This document shows, one piece after another, positions 19,468 through 29,197 of a stretch of 64,000 nucleotides of DNA; position 1 is the first letter of the stretch; each line of letters starts with the position of its first letter. A model generated the notes under the pieces. That model was not told the DNA's origin. It saw only the letters and a program-made list of their open reading frames with translations, and made no database searches. The stretch is from positions 585,134 through 649,133 of the forward strand of contig NZ_HG322949.1 of the NCBI RefSeq assembly GCF_000723165.1. Reading direction: 5' to 3'. This stretch comes from Janthinobacterium agaricidamnosum NBRC 102515 = DSM 9628 (GTDB lineage: Bacteria; Pseudomonadota; Gammaproteobacteria; Burkholderiales; Burkholderiaceae_D). A program made the position numbers and the translations under genes.

Positions 19468-20061
19468 TCAATCGGGCTGGAGCGGCTTGGCGACAAAACC
19501 GAAATGCCGCGCTACCTGGCCGCTATCGAGATGTTGCACAGCGATATCCCGGCCATGATCCGACAAGGTCAGCAGTGTGTCGGCGCCGTCCAGCCATGCC
19601 ATCAGCGCGTCGTCGCCGGCCGGCTGGCCATCGATGCGCAGCAGCGCCATCGCGTGCGCCATGTCGCGGTCGTCGAGCTGGGCCACGATGTCGCCCTGGC
19701 GCAAGATCAATTCGCCGCCATCGCATAAAAACGCCTCATCGACCGGGCCCAGCGCCGCGCCGGTATGCAGCATAAAACCGTGTTGCGGATCGGTGCGCGC
19801 GATATACGGCGTCGCTGCCAGGTTCAGGTAGACCCGTTGCGGGCCATTCTGGAAAAACCAGCAGCCGCGCTCGTCATGCGTGTAATTGCGGGCGATGAAC
19901 GCCAGCAGGGCAATGTGGGCGATTTTATCGCCCGGCAAGTTCAACGCTTGCGCGCGCTGGTCGCGCATGCGCCAGTGGCCGCGCGCATCCAGGCCCAGCC
20001 AGCCATAACAATGTGGTACGTTCGGCCATTTGGCCATGGCTTGCTTGACGATGTCGTCCAT
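19468..20061 (-). CDS. conserved protein of unknown function
   Basis: This 197-residue soluble protein begins MDDIVKQAMAKWPNVPHCYGWLGLDARGHWRM and contains FFQNGPQRVYLNL, ILRQGDIVAQLDDRD and a C-terminal acidic segment. I recall similar proteins in Burkholderiales but cannot attach a reliable family name or activity. There are no membrane segments, signal peptide or metal motif. The stop abuts that of the M48 protease gene, so the genes are convergent. About 210 bases upstream hold no gene I can support. Confidence 0.7.
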   Translation of the reverse strand: MDDIVKQAMAKWPNVPHCYGWLGLDARGHWRMRDQRAQALNLPGDKIAHIALLAFIARNYTHDERGCWFFQNGPQRVYLNLAATPYIARTDPQHGFMLHTGAALGPVDEAFLCDGGELILRQGDIVAQLDDRDMAHAMALLRIDGQPAGDDALMAWLDGADTLLTLSDHGRDIAVQHLDSGQVARHFGFVAKPLQPD

Positions 20062-20271
20062 ATTATGTTCAGCCGGCAGGAAATCAGTTCAGATGGCGAC
20101 AGCGTCGCATATTCGGGGGACCTGTGGCGCGCCGCTGTCGTCGCCGTGTTGCAATCGTCGCCATCCGGCGCTGCCCAGCGTTCGCGGTGGAACCCCACGG
20201 CCGGTTTGGCGATGCGGATGGCGGGGCAGATGGTGTGCAAATAGCCGTTCGGCAACCCTGGTAGCACGTTA

Positions 20272-20700
20272 TCAGTGCAGGATTTGCGCCCCGGGGTCCA
20301 GCGGCACGCCGCCCTGCGCGATCGAGACGTGATGCAGCACAATTCTCCAGCCGCGCGGTGTCTTGATGTAGACGTTGGTCGCCAGTAGATGAGCGGGGGC
20401 GCCTTCGCTGGCGCTGACGCCTTCGATCACCGTATGCACCGAACTCATCAAATTATGCGTTTCGTGCAATTGCGACGGCCGCACATGCAAACCGCCGCCG
20501 CCGCGCTCGAACAGGTCGGCCCATGAAGCGCGGATCGCCGCATGGCCGATCAGGCGCGCGCCGCCCGGATGAATACAGACGATTTCTTCATCATCGGCCC
20601 ACAGCGCCATCAGCGCATCGAGGTCGGCACGGTTCAGTGCATCGTAAAAAGCGCTTTCCACTTCGGCTGCGCTGCCATTCAACTGTTTTTGACGTTTCAT
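20272..20700 (-). CDS. SnoaL/NTF2-like protein of unknown function
   Basis: This 142-residue protein has the cone-shaped NTF2-like fold pattern: VESAFYDALNRADLDALMALWADDEEIVCIHPGG, GHAAIRASWADLF, and late strands LATNVYIKTPRGWRIVLHHVS. This subfamily (YybH-like, SnoaL_3) contains enzymes and binding proteins with varied ligands, so no activity can be stated. I chose the ATG at 20700 (MKRQKQ); the 56 residues upstream in frame look non-coding. Confidence 0.82.
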   Translation of the reverse strand: MKRQKQLNGSAAEVESAFYDALNRADLDALMALWADDEEIVCIHPGGARLIGHAAIRASWADLFERGGGGLHVRPSQLHETHNLMSSVHTVIEGVSASEGAPAHLLATNVYIKTPRGWRIVLHHVSIAQGGVPLDPGAQILH

Positions 20701-20838
20701 GACTACTCCGGCTGCTGGAAGAAGAAACGGCGCGCCAGGTATGCTGGCCGCGCCGTTCATTATGGTCTGGTATGTGTGACAAAACCGTAGCGAGCGGCCG
20801 GAACCCGGGTTGCGCAGCAGGTTTGGTCGAACATACTT

Positions 20839-20885
20839 AGAGCCTATCCCAGTAGTGAGCGTCTTCATCTACTGGGATAGGCTCT
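20839..20885. repeat. 47-bp perfect palindrome (17-bp arms)
   Basis: The arms AGAGCCTATCCCAGTAG (20839-20855) and CTACTGGGATAGGCTCT (20869-20885) are exact inverted repeats around a 13-base centre. The right arm touches the stop codon of the zinc-finger gene. There is no T-run, so it is not a standard terminator. The arms look like a short mobile repeat or a pair of insertion-sequence ends with nothing between them; the identity is not established. Confidence 0.75.
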
Positions 20886-21079
20886 TAGTGGTGGGCTACC
20901 ACGGCGCCCGGTTTCAGGCGGTAGGCGGTGCCGCAGTATGGACACTTGGCAATGCCTTCTTTGTTGAATTCCAAGAACACACGCGGATGCGACGACCACA
21001 GCGGCATAGCCGGGTTAGGGCAGTGGGCTGGCAGGTCTTTACCGTCGAGTTCGACCGCTGGCGTGGTGGTGTTTGTCAT
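20885..21079 (-). CDS. zinc-finger domain protein (zf-CHCC family)
   Basis: This 64-residue protein has HCPNPAMPLWSSHPRVFLEF and a C-terminal KCPYCGTAYRL, giving the Cys-His-Cys-Cys zinc site of the zf-CHCC/NDUFS6-like family. Its role in bacteria is not established. The ATG at 21079 gives MTNTTTPAVELDGKDLPAHC; the 74 residues upstream in the same frame are unlikely to be coding. The stop lies inside the right arm of a perfect palindrome. Confidence 0.9.
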   Translation of the reverse strand: MTNTTTPAVELDGKDLPAHCPNPAMPLWSSHPRVFLEFNKEGIAKCPYCGTAYRLKPGAVVAHH

Positions 21080-21389
21080 CTTGTCATGCTCCGTGAGGCT
21101 GGTAAGTGAGGGGAAGGGGAGGTACGTCAAGGCGTACCAAACCACGATTTTAACGGATTCAGGCAGGCAGTAAAATTCATCGGTAAAATGACGGCTTAAT
21201 AAGCTATGGCTGGCGGCGCATTTGTTTGTAAAACTTGCACGCCCGGCAAAAAATGATCCCGTTTTCGATGCCAGCGGCCGAGACAGCCGCGCAAATTGCA
21301 CTATTTCGCGCTATCCGCTACACCACTTACGCTCAAGCCATGCCAGGCCCCTGTGTGACTGTTGCGAAAAAACAACATGGGCGGCGCTG
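21080..21389. other. 310-base divergent intergenic region
   Basis: This region lies between the zinc-finger gene (minus) and azlC (plus). It must carry both promoters, but I could not place either with confidence. I see no RNA gene or repeat in it. Confidence 0.4.
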
Positions 21390-22151
21390 ATGATACCAGC
21401 CGACCAGATCTCGCCACAAGAACCCGCGCACTTGCCAGCGTCTTACGATGAGCATCATCCGCCATCCTGGCGCGCCGGCCTGAAAACCGGCGCGCCTACG
21501 CTGTTCGGCATCGCCGCCTGGGGCATGGTGGTCGGCATCGCGATGATCAAGGCCGGCTTGTCGGTGCCGCAAGCGCTGTTCATGACCTTGCTGGTGTTTG
21601 CCGGTTCGGCGCAACTGGCGTCATTGCCGCTGATCGTCGCGCATGCGCCGGTGTGGGTGATCTTTGTCACCGCGCTGGTGGTCAATTTGCGGTTTGTCAT
21701 CTTTTCCGCATTGCTGGCGCCGCATTTTGGACATTTGCCATGGCGCCAGCGCTTCTTTCTCGGTTATGTGACCGGCGATATGTCGGTAGCGCTGTTCTTG
21801 CAGCGTTATCCCGATGAAACGCCGCAAGTCGGCAAGCTGTCGTTCCTGAAAGCGTTGTTGCTGCCTAACTGGCTGTCGTGGCAAGCCGGCTCGATCGCCG
21901 GCATCTTTCTCGGCACTGCCGTACCGGTCGCATGGGGGCTCGGTTTTGCCGGCACGCTGGCGATCATTTGCGTGATGATACCGCTGGTGGCTGGCCGCGC
22001 CGCGCTGTGCGGCGTGCTGGTGTCGGGTGTCGTGGCGGTGCTGGCGGCCGGCTTGCCGTACAAGCTGGGCTTGCTGGCAGCTGTGCTGGTCGGCATGTTT
22101 GCGGCGATGGCGGTGGAAGAGTTGTCAAACAAGCTGGTCAACAAGGGATAA
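21390..22151 (+). CDS. azlC: AzlC-family amino-acid exporter, large subunit
   Basis: This 253-residue inner-membrane protein has the AzlC/YgaZ pattern: GAPTLFGIAAWGMVVGIAMIKAGLS, LLVFAGSAQLASLPLIVA and ALVVNLRFVIFSALLAPHF. With a small AzlD partner, the family exports branched-chain amino acids. The ATG at 21390 begins a hydrophilic 28-residue N-terminus. azlD starts eight bases after the stop, so the pair is an operon. Confidence 0.92.
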   Translation: MIPADQISPQEPAHLPASYDEHHPPSWRAGLKTGAPTLFGIAAWGMVVGIAMIKAGLSVPQALFMTLLVFAGSAQLASLPLIVAHAPVWVIFVTALVVNLRFVIFSALLAPHFGHLPWRQRFFLGYVTGDMSVALFLQRYPDETPQVGKLSFLKALLLPNWLSWQAGSIAGIFLGTAVPVAWGLGFAGTLAIICVMIPLVAGRAALCGVLVSGVVAVLAAGLPYKLGLLAAVLVGMFAAMAVEELSNKLVNKG

Positions 22152-22158
22152 CAATCAT

Positions 22159-22491
22159 ATGGCTCAATGGGAAATCTGGCTCACCATCCTGGTCCTGGGC
22201 GTGGCCACCGCCGCCACCCGTAGTTCGTTCTGGCTGATCGGCCATCACATCACCATCCCGAAGCGGGTCAATGAAGTGCTGCGGTTTGCGCCGGCCTGTG
22301 CGCTGGCAGCCATCATTGCACCGGATTTGTTGCTTGATGGGCAAGAAATTCACTTCGGGTTGTCGAATTGGAAATTATTGTCCGGCGTGGCCGCCGCCGT
22401 GTTTTATGTCATCGGCCGCAATATGCTGCAAACCATCGTCTTCGGCATGCTGGTTTTCACCGGCTTGCGCCTATTGCAGGTTTTTCAGTAA
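22159..22491 (+). CDS. azlD: AzlD-family amino-acid exporter, small subunit
   Basis: This 110-residue membrane protein has three or four helices and the family segments [18 protein letters not shown] and [23 protein letters not shown]. It begins eight bases after azlC at MAQWEIWLT. Together they form the AzlCD-type (YgaZH-like) exporter. The gene ends shortly before pgk. Confidence 0.9.
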   Translation: MAQWEIWLTILVLGVATAATRSSFWLIGHHITIPKRVNEVLRFAPACALAAIIAPDLLLDGQEIHFGLSNWKLLSGVAAAVFYVIGRNMLQTIVFGMLVFTGLRLLQVFQ

Positions 22492-22558
22492 ACGGGGTTG
22501 GCCGTGCCGGGCTTGCGGTAAAATAGCGCTCTTCCTTCCACTCGTCATTTGGATCGCC

Positions 22559-23770
22559 ATGTCTGCTGTTCTGAACTTCATCCGTTTGCAAGATTTGATC
22601 GCCAGCAATGCGTTGCAAGGCAAGCGCGTATTTATCCGCGCCGACTTGAACGTGCCGCAAGATGACGCCGGCCATATCACTGAAGATACGCGCATCCGCG
22701 CTTCGGTGCCGGCGATCCGCGCCGCGCTCGACGCCGGCGCCGCCGTGATGGTCACGTCGCACCTGGGCCGTCCGACCGAAGGCGAGTTCAAACCGGAAGA
22801 CAGCCTGGCGCCGGTGGCCGCGCGCCTGGCCGAGTTGTTGGGACAAACTGTTGAATTGAAACAAAACTGGGTCGATGGCGCCGGCCTGGAAAACCTGGCC
22901 GCCGGCCAGGTCGTGTTGCTGGAAAACGTGCGCGTCAACCAGGGCGAAAAGAAAAACAGCGATGAACTGGCGCAAAAAATGGCCAAGCTGTGCGATATCT
23001 ACGTCAACGACGCGTTCGGCACCGCGCACCGCGCCGAAGCATCGACCCACGGCATCGCCAAGTTTGCGCCGGTCGCTTGCGCCGGTCCGCTGCTGGCCGC
23101 CGAACTCGATGCGCTGGGCAAGGCGCTGCACGCGCCGGCCCGTCCGCTGCTGGCCATCGTGGCCGGCTCGAAAGTGTCGAGCAAGCTGACCATTTTGAAA
23201 GCGTTGTCCGACAAGGTCGACAACCTGATCGTCGGCGGCGGCATCGCCAATACCTTCATGAAAGCCGTTGGCTTGAACGTCGGCAAGTCGCTGGTCGAAG
23301 CCGACCTGGTCGGTGAAGCCAAGGCCATCATCGACATCATGGCGGCGCGCGGCGCGCAAGTGCCGATCCCGGTCGACGTGGTGTGCGCCAAGGAATTCTC
23401 GCCAACGGCTGCCGCCACCGTCAAGGATGTCGCCGACGTGGCCGACGACGACATGATCCTCGACATCGGTCCGCAGACCGCCGCCTTGCTGGCGCAGCAG
23501 ATCGGCGCCGCCGGCACCATCGTCTGGAACGGCCCGGTCGGCGTGTTCGAATTCGACCAGTTCGGCAACGGCACTAGGACGCTGGCGCTGGCGATTGCCG
23601 CATCGACAGGGTTCTCGATCGCCGGCGGCGGCGACACCCTGGCGGCGATTGCAAAATACGACATTACCGATAAAATCAGTTATATCTCCACCGGCGGCGG
23701 CGCCTTCCTGGAATTCCTGGAAGGAAAGACCTTGCCAGCTGTGGAAATATTGACGCAGCGCAGTAAGTAA
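22559..23770 (+). CDS. pgk: phosphoglycerate kinase
   Basis: Pgk transfers phosphate from 1,3-bisphosphoglycerate to ADP in glycolysis. The 403-residue protein has [22 protein letters not shown], the hinge region with [14 protein letters not shown], and the nucleotide-site [11 protein letters not shown] and GGGDTLAAI. The ATG at 22559 yields [13 protein letters not shown]; the reading frame runs open upstream but that part overlaps azlD. A terminator follows, then pyk. Confidence 0.98.
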   Translation: MSAVLNFIRLQDLIASNALQGKRVFIRADLNVPQDDAGHITEDTRIRASVPAIRAALDAGAAVMVTSHLGRPTEGEFKPEDSLAPVAARLAELLGQTVELKQNWVDGAGLENLAAGQVVLLENVRVNQGEKKNSDELAQKMAKLCDIYVNDAFGTAHRAEASTHGIAKFAPVACAGPLLAAELDALGKALHAPARPLLAIVAGSKVSSKLTILKALSDKVDNLIVGGGIANTFMKAVGLNVGKSLVEADLVGEAKAIIDIMAARGAQVPIPVDVVCAKEFSPTAAATVKDVADVADDDMILDIGPQTAALLAQQIGAAGTIVWNGPVGVFEFDQFGNGTRTLALAIAASTGFSIAGGGDTLAAIAKYDITDKISYISTGGGAFLEFLEGKTLPAVEILTQRSK

Positions 23771-23795
23771 GCGAATAAAACCAGATATAAGCATC

Positions 23796-23822
23796 AAGCG
23801 CAGCCTCACCGCTGCGCTTTTA
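23796..23822 (+). terminator. intrinsic terminator between pgk and pyk
   Basis: An AAGCGCAGC / GCTGCGCTT stem with a CTCACC loop is followed by a short T stretch (TTTTA). Confidence 0.75.
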
Positions 23823-23891
23823 CGTTGGCTGTAGGGCAATGCCCGCAGTCCTGCCTCATAGACCCGTTGTTCTTTTCGCACAAGGAATTTT

Positions 23892-25340
23892 ATGTCCCGT
23901 GGTACAAAAATCGTCGCAACTATCGGCCCTGCTTCTACCGACCTGGCTGTTCTGATCAAAATGATACGAGCGGGTGTCGACGTAGTACGTTTGAATTTTT
24001 CCCACGGTAAAGCGCAAGATCATATCGACCGCGCCGCGCTGGTGCGCCAGGCCGCCGCCGAATGCGGCAAGGAAGTGGCGATCATGGCCGACATGCAGGG
24101 TCCGAAGATCCGCGTCGGCAAATTTGAAAATGGCCGTATCCACCTGGAAAACGGCGACCGTTTCATCCTCGATGCCAAATGGGGCGAAGAAGGCGAACTG
24201 GGCAACCAGGAACGTGTCGGCCTCGACTACAAAGCATTGCCACGCGACTTGCGCAACGGCGACGTGCTGTTGCTGAACGACGGCTTGATCGTGCTGATCG
24301 TCGAGCGCATTTCCGGCAGCGAAATCCACACCATCGTCAAGATCGGTGGCGAATTGTCGAACAACAAGGGCATCAACCGCCAGGGCGGCGGCTTGACCGC
24401 GCCGGCGCTGACGTCCAAGGATATGGAAGACATCAAGACGGCGATGAGCTTCCAGGCCGACTACCTGGCGATCTCGTTCCCGAAAAGCGCGACCGACATG
24501 GAAATGGCGCGCCAGCTGGCCAATATCGCCGGCGAGCCTTACCACCACAAGCCGATGATGATCGCCAAGATCGAGCGCGCCGAAGCGATTCCTGTATTGC
24601 AGGAAATCCTCGACGCTTCCGATGGCATCATGGTCGCCCGCGGCGACCTGGCGGTGGAAGTAGGCAATGCGGCGGTGCCGGCCTTGCAAAAACGCATGAT
24701 CAAGATGGCGCGCGCGTCGAACAAGCTGGCCATCACCGCCACCCAGATGATGGAATCGATGATCGTCAACGCCGTGCCGACCCGCGCCGAAGTGTCCGAC
24801 GTCGCCAACGCGGTGCTGGACGGCACCGACGCCGTGATGACCTCGGCTGAAACCGCGTCCGGCAAATACCCGATTGAAACGGTGGAAATGATGGCGGCGA
24901 TTTGCGTCGAAGCCGAACAGTCCGAGTACAACAAACTCGACGCCGATTTCCTGAACGTCACCTTTACCCGCATCGACCAGTCGATCGCCTATGGCGCGCT
25001 GTTCACCGCCCACCATTTGCGCGTCAAGGCCATCGTGGCGCTGACCGAATCCGGTTCCACGCCACTGTGGATGAGCCGCCACAGCATCGATACGCCGATT
25101 TTCGCGCTGACCCCGAGCATCACCACCCAGCGCAAGGCCGCCTTGTACCGCAATGTGCGTTCCTACCACCTGACCCAGGCCGGCGAATCGTCGGCGGTGC
25201 TGAAACAAGCGGAAGATTTGATGGTTGCCAACGGCATCGTCAAAAAAGGTGACATGATCGTTGTAACGTGGGGCGAACCGATGGGACAGGTCGGCGGCAC
25301 CAATGCATTGAAGATCGTCAAGGTCGGCGAATTCAGCTAA
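23892..25340 (+). CDS. pyk: pyruvate kinase
   Basis: Pyruvate kinase makes ATP and pyruvate from phosphoenolpyruvate. The 482-residue protein begins [15 protein letters not shown] and has [21 protein letters not shown], the active-site [21 protein letters not shown] and [10 protein letters not shown]. The C-terminal allosteric domain includes [15 protein letters not shown]. The start follows a CACAAGGAA site. It is flanked by pgk and fba, a glycolytic cluster common in Burkholderiales. Confidence 0.97.
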   Translation: MSRGTKIVATIGPASTDLAVLIKMIRAGVDVVRLNFSHGKAQDHIDRAALVRQAAAECGKEVAIMADMQGPKIRVGKFENGRIHLENGDRFILDAKWGEEGELGNQERVGLDYKALPRDLRNGDVLLLNDGLIVLIVERISGSEIHTIVKIGGELSNNKGINRQGGGLTAPALTSKDMEDIKTAMSFQADYLAISFPKSATDMEMARQLANIAGEPYHHKPMMIAKIERAEAIPVLQEILDASDGIMVARGDLAVEVGNAAVPALQKRMIKMARASNKLAITATQMMESMIVNAVPTRAEVSDVANAVLDGTDAVMTSAETASGKYPIETVEMMAAICVEAEQSEYNKLDADFLNVTFTRIDQSIAYGALFTAHHLRVKAIVALTESGSTPLWMSRHSIDTPIFALTPSITTQRKAALYRNVRSYHLTQAGESSAVLKQAEDLMVANGIVKKGDMIVVTWGEPMGQVGGTNALKIVKVGEFS

Positions 25341-25410
25341 AGTTTTAAAGGGCCGGCGCGGCGTCAGCCGCCCGCCCTGCAGCGGTTTTTTTATTGTTTG
25401 GAGTATTACC

Positions 25411-26475
25411 ATGTCTCTCGTATCCATGCGTCAATTGCTGGACCACGCCGCTGAAAACGGCTACGGTTTGCCTGCATTCAACGTCAATAACCTGGAGCAA
25501 GTGCAAGCCATCATGGCCGCCGCCGATGCCGTCGGCAGCCCGGTGATCATGCAAGCGTCGGCCGGCGCGCGCAAGTACGCCGGCGAAGCGTTCCTGCGCC
25601 ACCTGATCGATGCGGCGGTGGAAGCCTACCCGCACATTCCGGTCGTCATGCACCAGGACCACGGCCAGTCGCCGGCGGTCTGCATGGCCGCGATCCGCTC
25701 CGGTTTCACGTCGGTGATGATGGACGGCTCGTTGGAAGCGGATGGCAAGAGCGTTGCTTCGTATGAATACAACGTTGAAGTGTCGCGTGAAGTCGTGAAA
25801 TTTTCGCACGCCATCGGCGTCACGGTGGAAGCCGAGCTGGGCGTGCTCGGTTCGCTGGAAACCATGCAGGGCGACAAGGAAGACGGTCACGGCGCCGACG
25901 GCGCGATGACCCGCGAGCAATTGCTGACCGACGTCGCACAAGCCGCCGACTTCGTCGCGCGCACCCAGTGCGACGCGCTGGCGATCGCCATCGGCACTTC
26001 GCACGGCGCCTACAAGTTTTCGCGCCAGCCGACCGGCGACATCCTGGCGATCGACCGCATCAAGGAAATCCACGCGCGCATCCCGAACACCCATCTGGTG
26101 ATGCACGGTTCCTCGTCGGTGCCGCAGGAATTGCTGGCCACCATACGCGAATTCGGCGGCGACATGAAGGAAACCTACGGCGTGCCCGTCGAGGAAATCC
26201 AGGAAGGCATCCGTCACGGCGTGCGCAAGATCAATATCGACACCGATATCCGCCTGGCGATGATGGCCGCGACCCGCAAATTCCTGTTTGAAAATCCATC
26301 CAAGTTCGATCCGCGCGACTTCCTGAAGCCTGCCCGCCAGGCCGCCACCGACATTTGCAAGGCGCGTTTCCTCGCCTTCGGCTGCGAAGGCCAGGCGTCG
26401 AAGATCAAGGCGATTCCGCTGGACAAGATGGCTGAGCGTTACAGCAAAGGCGAGCTGTCGCAGATTGTGAAGTAA
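25411..26475 (+). CDS. fba: fructose-bisphosphate aldolase, class II
   Basis: This zinc aldolase splits fructose 1,6-bisphosphate. The 354-residue protein begins [27 protein letters not shown] and contains [10 protein letters not shown] with zinc-ligand histidines, [12 protein letters not shown], the GTSHGAYKF segment, HGSSSVP and [12 protein letters not shown]. It belongs to the longer class II type (CbbA-like) typical of betaproteobacteria. A 70-base spacer with a weak GC hairpin separates it from pyk. A structured spacer leads to purC. Confidence 0.97.
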   Translation: MSLVSMRQLLDHAAENGYGLPAFNVNNLEQVQAIMAAADAVGSPVIMQASAGARKYAGEAFLRHLIDAAVEAYPHIPVVMHQDHGQSPAVCMAAIRSGFTSVMMDGSLEADGKSVASYEYNVEVSREVVKFSHAIGVTVEAELGVLGSLETMQGDKEDGHGADGAMTREQLLTDVAQAADFVARTQCDALAIAIGTSHGAYKFSRQPTGDILAIDRIKEIHARIPNTHLVMHGSSSVPQELLATIREFGGDMKETYGVPVEEIQEGIRHGVRKINIDTDIRLAMMAATRKFLFENPSKFDPRDFLKPARQAATDICKARFLAFGCEGQASKIKAIPLDKMAERYSKGELSQIVK

Positions 26476-26489
26476 AATCCTGTCTGGAA

Positions 26490-26554
26490 CGGGCCGGATG
26501 CGTGCTTCCGTGCCCGATATTCTCGACCGGCGGGCCAGTTCGCTGCCTGCCGGT
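26490..26554 (+). promoter_or_regulatory. two consecutive hairpins in the fba-purC spacer
   Basis: Hairpin 1 pairs CGGGCCGGA (26490-26498) with TCCGTGCCCG (26507-26516), with one bulged base. Hairpin 2 pairs ACCGGCGGGC (26526-26535) with GCCTGCCGGT (26545-26554) through ten pairs, one of them G-T. The second ends 30 bases before the purC start and is followed by only a weak T stretch. It could be a terminator for fba or a leader structure for purC; I cannot tell which. Confidence 0.45.
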
Positions 26555-26584
26555 TTCGTTTCATCAAATCATTCCTCTCCCGCT

Positions 26585-27478
26585 ATGAACAGCCTCTATC
26601 AGACTTCCATCCACTCCCTGCCACTGCTGGGCCACGGCAAGGTCCGCGACAATTATGCCGTCGGCGACGACAAGATACTGATCGTCACCACCGACCGCCT
26701 GTCGGCGTTCGATGTCGTCATGAACGAGCCTATTCCCGGCAAGGGCAAGGTGCTCAACCAGATGAGCGACTTCTGGTTCGAGAAACTCGGCCACATCGTG
26801 CCGAATCACCTGACCGGGGTGGCGCCGGAATCGGTGGTGGCGCCGGATGAAGTTGCACAAGTGCAAGGCCGTGCCGTGGTCGCCAAGCGTCTCAAGCCGA
26901 TCATGGTCGAGGCGGTGGTGCGCGGTTACATCATCGGTTCGGGCTGGAAGGATTACCAGGATACCGGCAGCATCTGCGGCATCGAGCTGCCAGCCGGCCT
27001 GCAACAGGCGGAAAAGCTGCCGCAGCCGCTGTTCACCCCGGCCGCCAAGGCCGAGCTGGGCGAGCATGACGAAAACATCAGCTTTGCCGACATGGAAAAT
27101 CGCATCGGTGCTGAACTGGCCGCCAAGATGCGCGATGTCAGCATTGCACTGTATAAAGCCGCCGCCGATTACGCGGCCACGCGCGGCATCATCATTGCCG
27201 ACACCAAGTTCGAGTTCGGCCTGGACGACAATGGCGTCATGCATTTGATGGATGAAGTGCTGACCGCCGACTCGTCGCGCTTCTGGCCGGCCGATTCGTA
27301 TCAGCCTGGCATGTCGCCGCCGTCGTTCGACAAGCAATTCGTGCGCGATTACCTGGAAACGCTGACTTGGGGCAAAACCGCACCGGCGCCTGCGCTGCCG
27401 GCCGATGTCATCGACAAGACCCAGGCCAAGTATTTCGAAGCCATCGAGCGCCTGACCGGCGAAAAGCTGAAAGCCTGA
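26585..27478 (+). CDS. purC: phosphoribosylaminoimidazole-succinocarboxamide synthase
   Basis: PurC joins CAIR with aspartate to give SAICAR. The 297-residue protein has [47 protein letters not shown] and [13 protein letters not shown], plus [14 protein letters not shown] near the C-terminus. This is the longer, SAICAR-synthase form seen in beta- and other proteobacteria. The start ATG at 26585 gives [16 protein letters not shown]; the frame is open upstream. purE begins one base after the stop. Confidence 0.97.
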   Translation: MNSLYQTSIHSLPLLGHGKVRDNYAVGDDKILIVTTDRLSAFDVVMNEPIPGKGKVLNQMSDFWFEKLGHIVPNHLTGVAPESVVAPDEVAQVQGRAVVAKRLKPIMVEAVVRGYIIGSGWKDYQDTGSICGIELPAGLQQAEKLPQPLFTPAAKAELGEHDENISFADMENRIGAELAAKMRDVSIALYKAAADYAATRGIIIADTKFEFGLDDNGVMHLMDEVLTADSSRFWPADSYQPGMSPPSFDKQFVRDYLETLTWGKTAPAPALPADVIDKTQAKYFEAIERLTGEKLKA

Positions 27479-27479
27479 T

Positions 27480-27983
27480 ATGAGCGATCTTCAACAGCAG
27501 CCGCTGGTCGGCGTCATCATGGGCTCGTCCTCCGACTGGGACGTGATGCAAAACGCGGTCGCCATCCTGCAGCAGTTTGGCGTGCCGTTTGAAGCGCAAG
27601 TGATTTCGGCGCACCGCATGCCCGACGAAATGTATGCGTATGCCAAGAGCGCGCGCGCGCGTGGCTTGCGCGCCATCATCGCCGGCGCCGGCGGCGCCGC
27701 CCACCTGCCCGGCATGGTGGCCGCGATGACCATCGTGCCGGTGCTGGGTGTGCCGGTGCCGTCCAAGTATCTGCGCGGCGAAGATTCATTGTTGTCCATC
27801 GTGCAAATGCCCAAGGGCGTGCCGGTGGCGACCTTCGCCATCGGCGAAGCGGGCGCCGCCAATGCCGCGCTGACCGCGGTGGCGATGATCGCCGCCAACG
27901 ACGAGACCCTGGCCGAGCAGCTCGAAGCGTTCCGCGCCAAGCAAACCGCGGCCGCCCAGGCCATGGTATTGCCGCTTGAATAA
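27480..27983 (+). CDS. purE: N5-carboxyaminoimidazole ribonucleotide mutase
   Basis: PurE isomerises N5-CAIR to CAIR. The 167-residue protein shows [36 protein letters not shown] and the [19 protein letters not shown] loop, followed by [22 protein letters not shown]. It starts one base after the purC stop and ends 14 bases before purK, the second enzyme it works with. Confidence 0.97.
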   Translation: MSDLQQQPLVGVIMGSSSDWDVMQNAVAILQQFGVPFEAQVISAHRMPDEMYAYAKSARARGLRAIIAGAGGAAHLPGMVAAMTIVPVLGVPVPSKYLRGEDSLLSIVQMPKGVPVATFAIGEAGAANAALTAVAMIAANDETLAEQLEAFRAKQTAAAQAMVLPLE

Positions 27984-27997
27984 TATGTTTGAAAATA

Positions 27998-29197
27998 ATG
28001 AATAGTAAATTGACTTCTCCATTGCTGCCCGCCGCCGATCCACCGGCGTGGCTGGGCGTGATGGGTGGCGGCCAGCTGGGCCGCATGTTCGCCCAGGCCG
28101 CACAAGGCATGGGCTACCAGGTGGCGGTGCTGGAACCTGCCAGCGACTGTCCCGCGGGACAGATCGCCCAGCGCGTGGTCGAAGCCGGCTACAGCGATGT
28201 CGCCGGCCTCGATGCGCTGGCCGCGCAATGCCTCGCGGTCACCACCGAATTCGAGAACGTGCCGGCCGACAGCCTGTCGCGGCTGGCCCGGCAAGTGTTT
28301 GTCGCGCCCGACGCCGATGGCGTATCGGTGGCGCAAGACCGGATTGCCGAAAAGCGCTTCTTCGTCGCTTGCGCGCCCGCCTCGGGCGTGCTGCCGGCGC
28401 CGCACAAGGTCATCGCCACGCAGCAGGATATCGATGACATCGGCGATGAGCTGTTGCCCGGCATCCTGAAAACCGTGCGCATGGGGTATGACGGCAAGGG
28501 CCAGTTCCGGGTGCGCAGCCGCGACGACGTGCGCGCCGCCTTCGATCAGATGGGCCAGGTGGTCTGCCTGCTCGAAAAAATGTTGCCGTTGGCCTATGAA
28601 GTATCGGTGCTGACCGCGCGCGGCGTTGACGGCGCCTCGGTGGTGTATCCGATCGCCGAAAATGTCCACCGCGACGGGATTTTGTTTACCACCACCGTGC
28701 CGGGCCCGAACGTCTCGGATGACTGCGCCGCCCGGGCGCAACGGGCCGCGCAAGTCATCGTGGCCGAGCTGGGTTATGTCGGCGTGCTGTGCATCGAATT
28801 CTTCGTGCTGGCCGACGGTAGCCTGGTGGTCAATGAAATGGCGCCGCGTCCCCATAACAGCGGCCACTACACGATGGACGCCTGTATCACCAGCCAGTTC
28901 GCGCAACAGGTGCGGGCGATGGCGCGCTTGCCGCTGGGCGACGTGCGCCAGCATTCGCCGGCGGTGATGCTCAATATCCTCGGCGATGCCTGGTTCGATG
29001 GCGCGGACGATGCTGCGCCGCGCGAACCGGCCTGGGACCGCATCCTGGCATTGCCGGGTGCCTGTTTGCACCTGTATGGCAAGAACGCCCCGCGCCGTGG
29101 CCGCAAGATGGGCCATTTGACGCTGCTGGCCAGCACCCTGCAAGAGGCCCAGCGCCGCCTGCATGAAGCTTGCCAGATCCTGGGGATCGCACCGTGA
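27998..29197 (+). CDS. purK: N5-carboxyaminoimidazole ribonucleotide synthase
   Basis: PurK uses ATP and bicarbonate to carboxylate AIR. The 399-residue ATP-grasp protein has WLGVMGGGQLGRMFAQAA at its N-terminus, TVRMGYDGKGQFRV, the EKMLPLAYEVSV strand and the FFVLADGSLVVNEMAPRPHNSGHYT active-site run. I chose the ATG at 27998; a TTG at 27989 would add three residues. The stop overlaps the GTG of the next gene as GTGA. Confidence 0.96.
   Translation: MNSKLTSPLLPAADPPAWLGVMGGGQLGRMFAQAAQGMGYQVAVLEPASDCPAGQIAQRVVEAGYSDVAGLDALAAQCLAVTTEFENVPADSLSRLARQVFVAPDADGVSVAQDRIAEKRFFVACAPASGVLPAPHKVIATQQDIDDIGDELLPGILKTVRMGYDGKGQFRVRSRDDVRAAFDQMGQVVCLLEKMLPLAYEVSVLTARGVDGASVVYPIAENVHRDGILFTTTVPGPNVSDDCAARAQRAAQVIVAELGYVGVLCIEFFVLADGSLVVNEMAPRPHNSGHYTMDACITSQFAQQVRAMARLPLGDVRQHSPAVMLNILGDAWFDGADDAAPREPAWDRILALPGACLHLYGKNAPRRGRKMGHLTLLASTLQEAQRRLHEACQILGIAP

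Noticed and set aside
20062..20271. Possible gene between the SnoaL-like and conserved minus-strand genes
   Set aside because: The minus-strand frame here (with PNGYLHTICPAIRIAKPAVG) gives no recognisable domain and has no start or ribosome site; I leave it as unassigned DNA.
21080..21301. N-terminal extension of the zinc-finger protein (74 residues)
   Set aside because: The extension has no similarity to the family, and MTNTTTPAVELDGKDLPAHC is the normal start.
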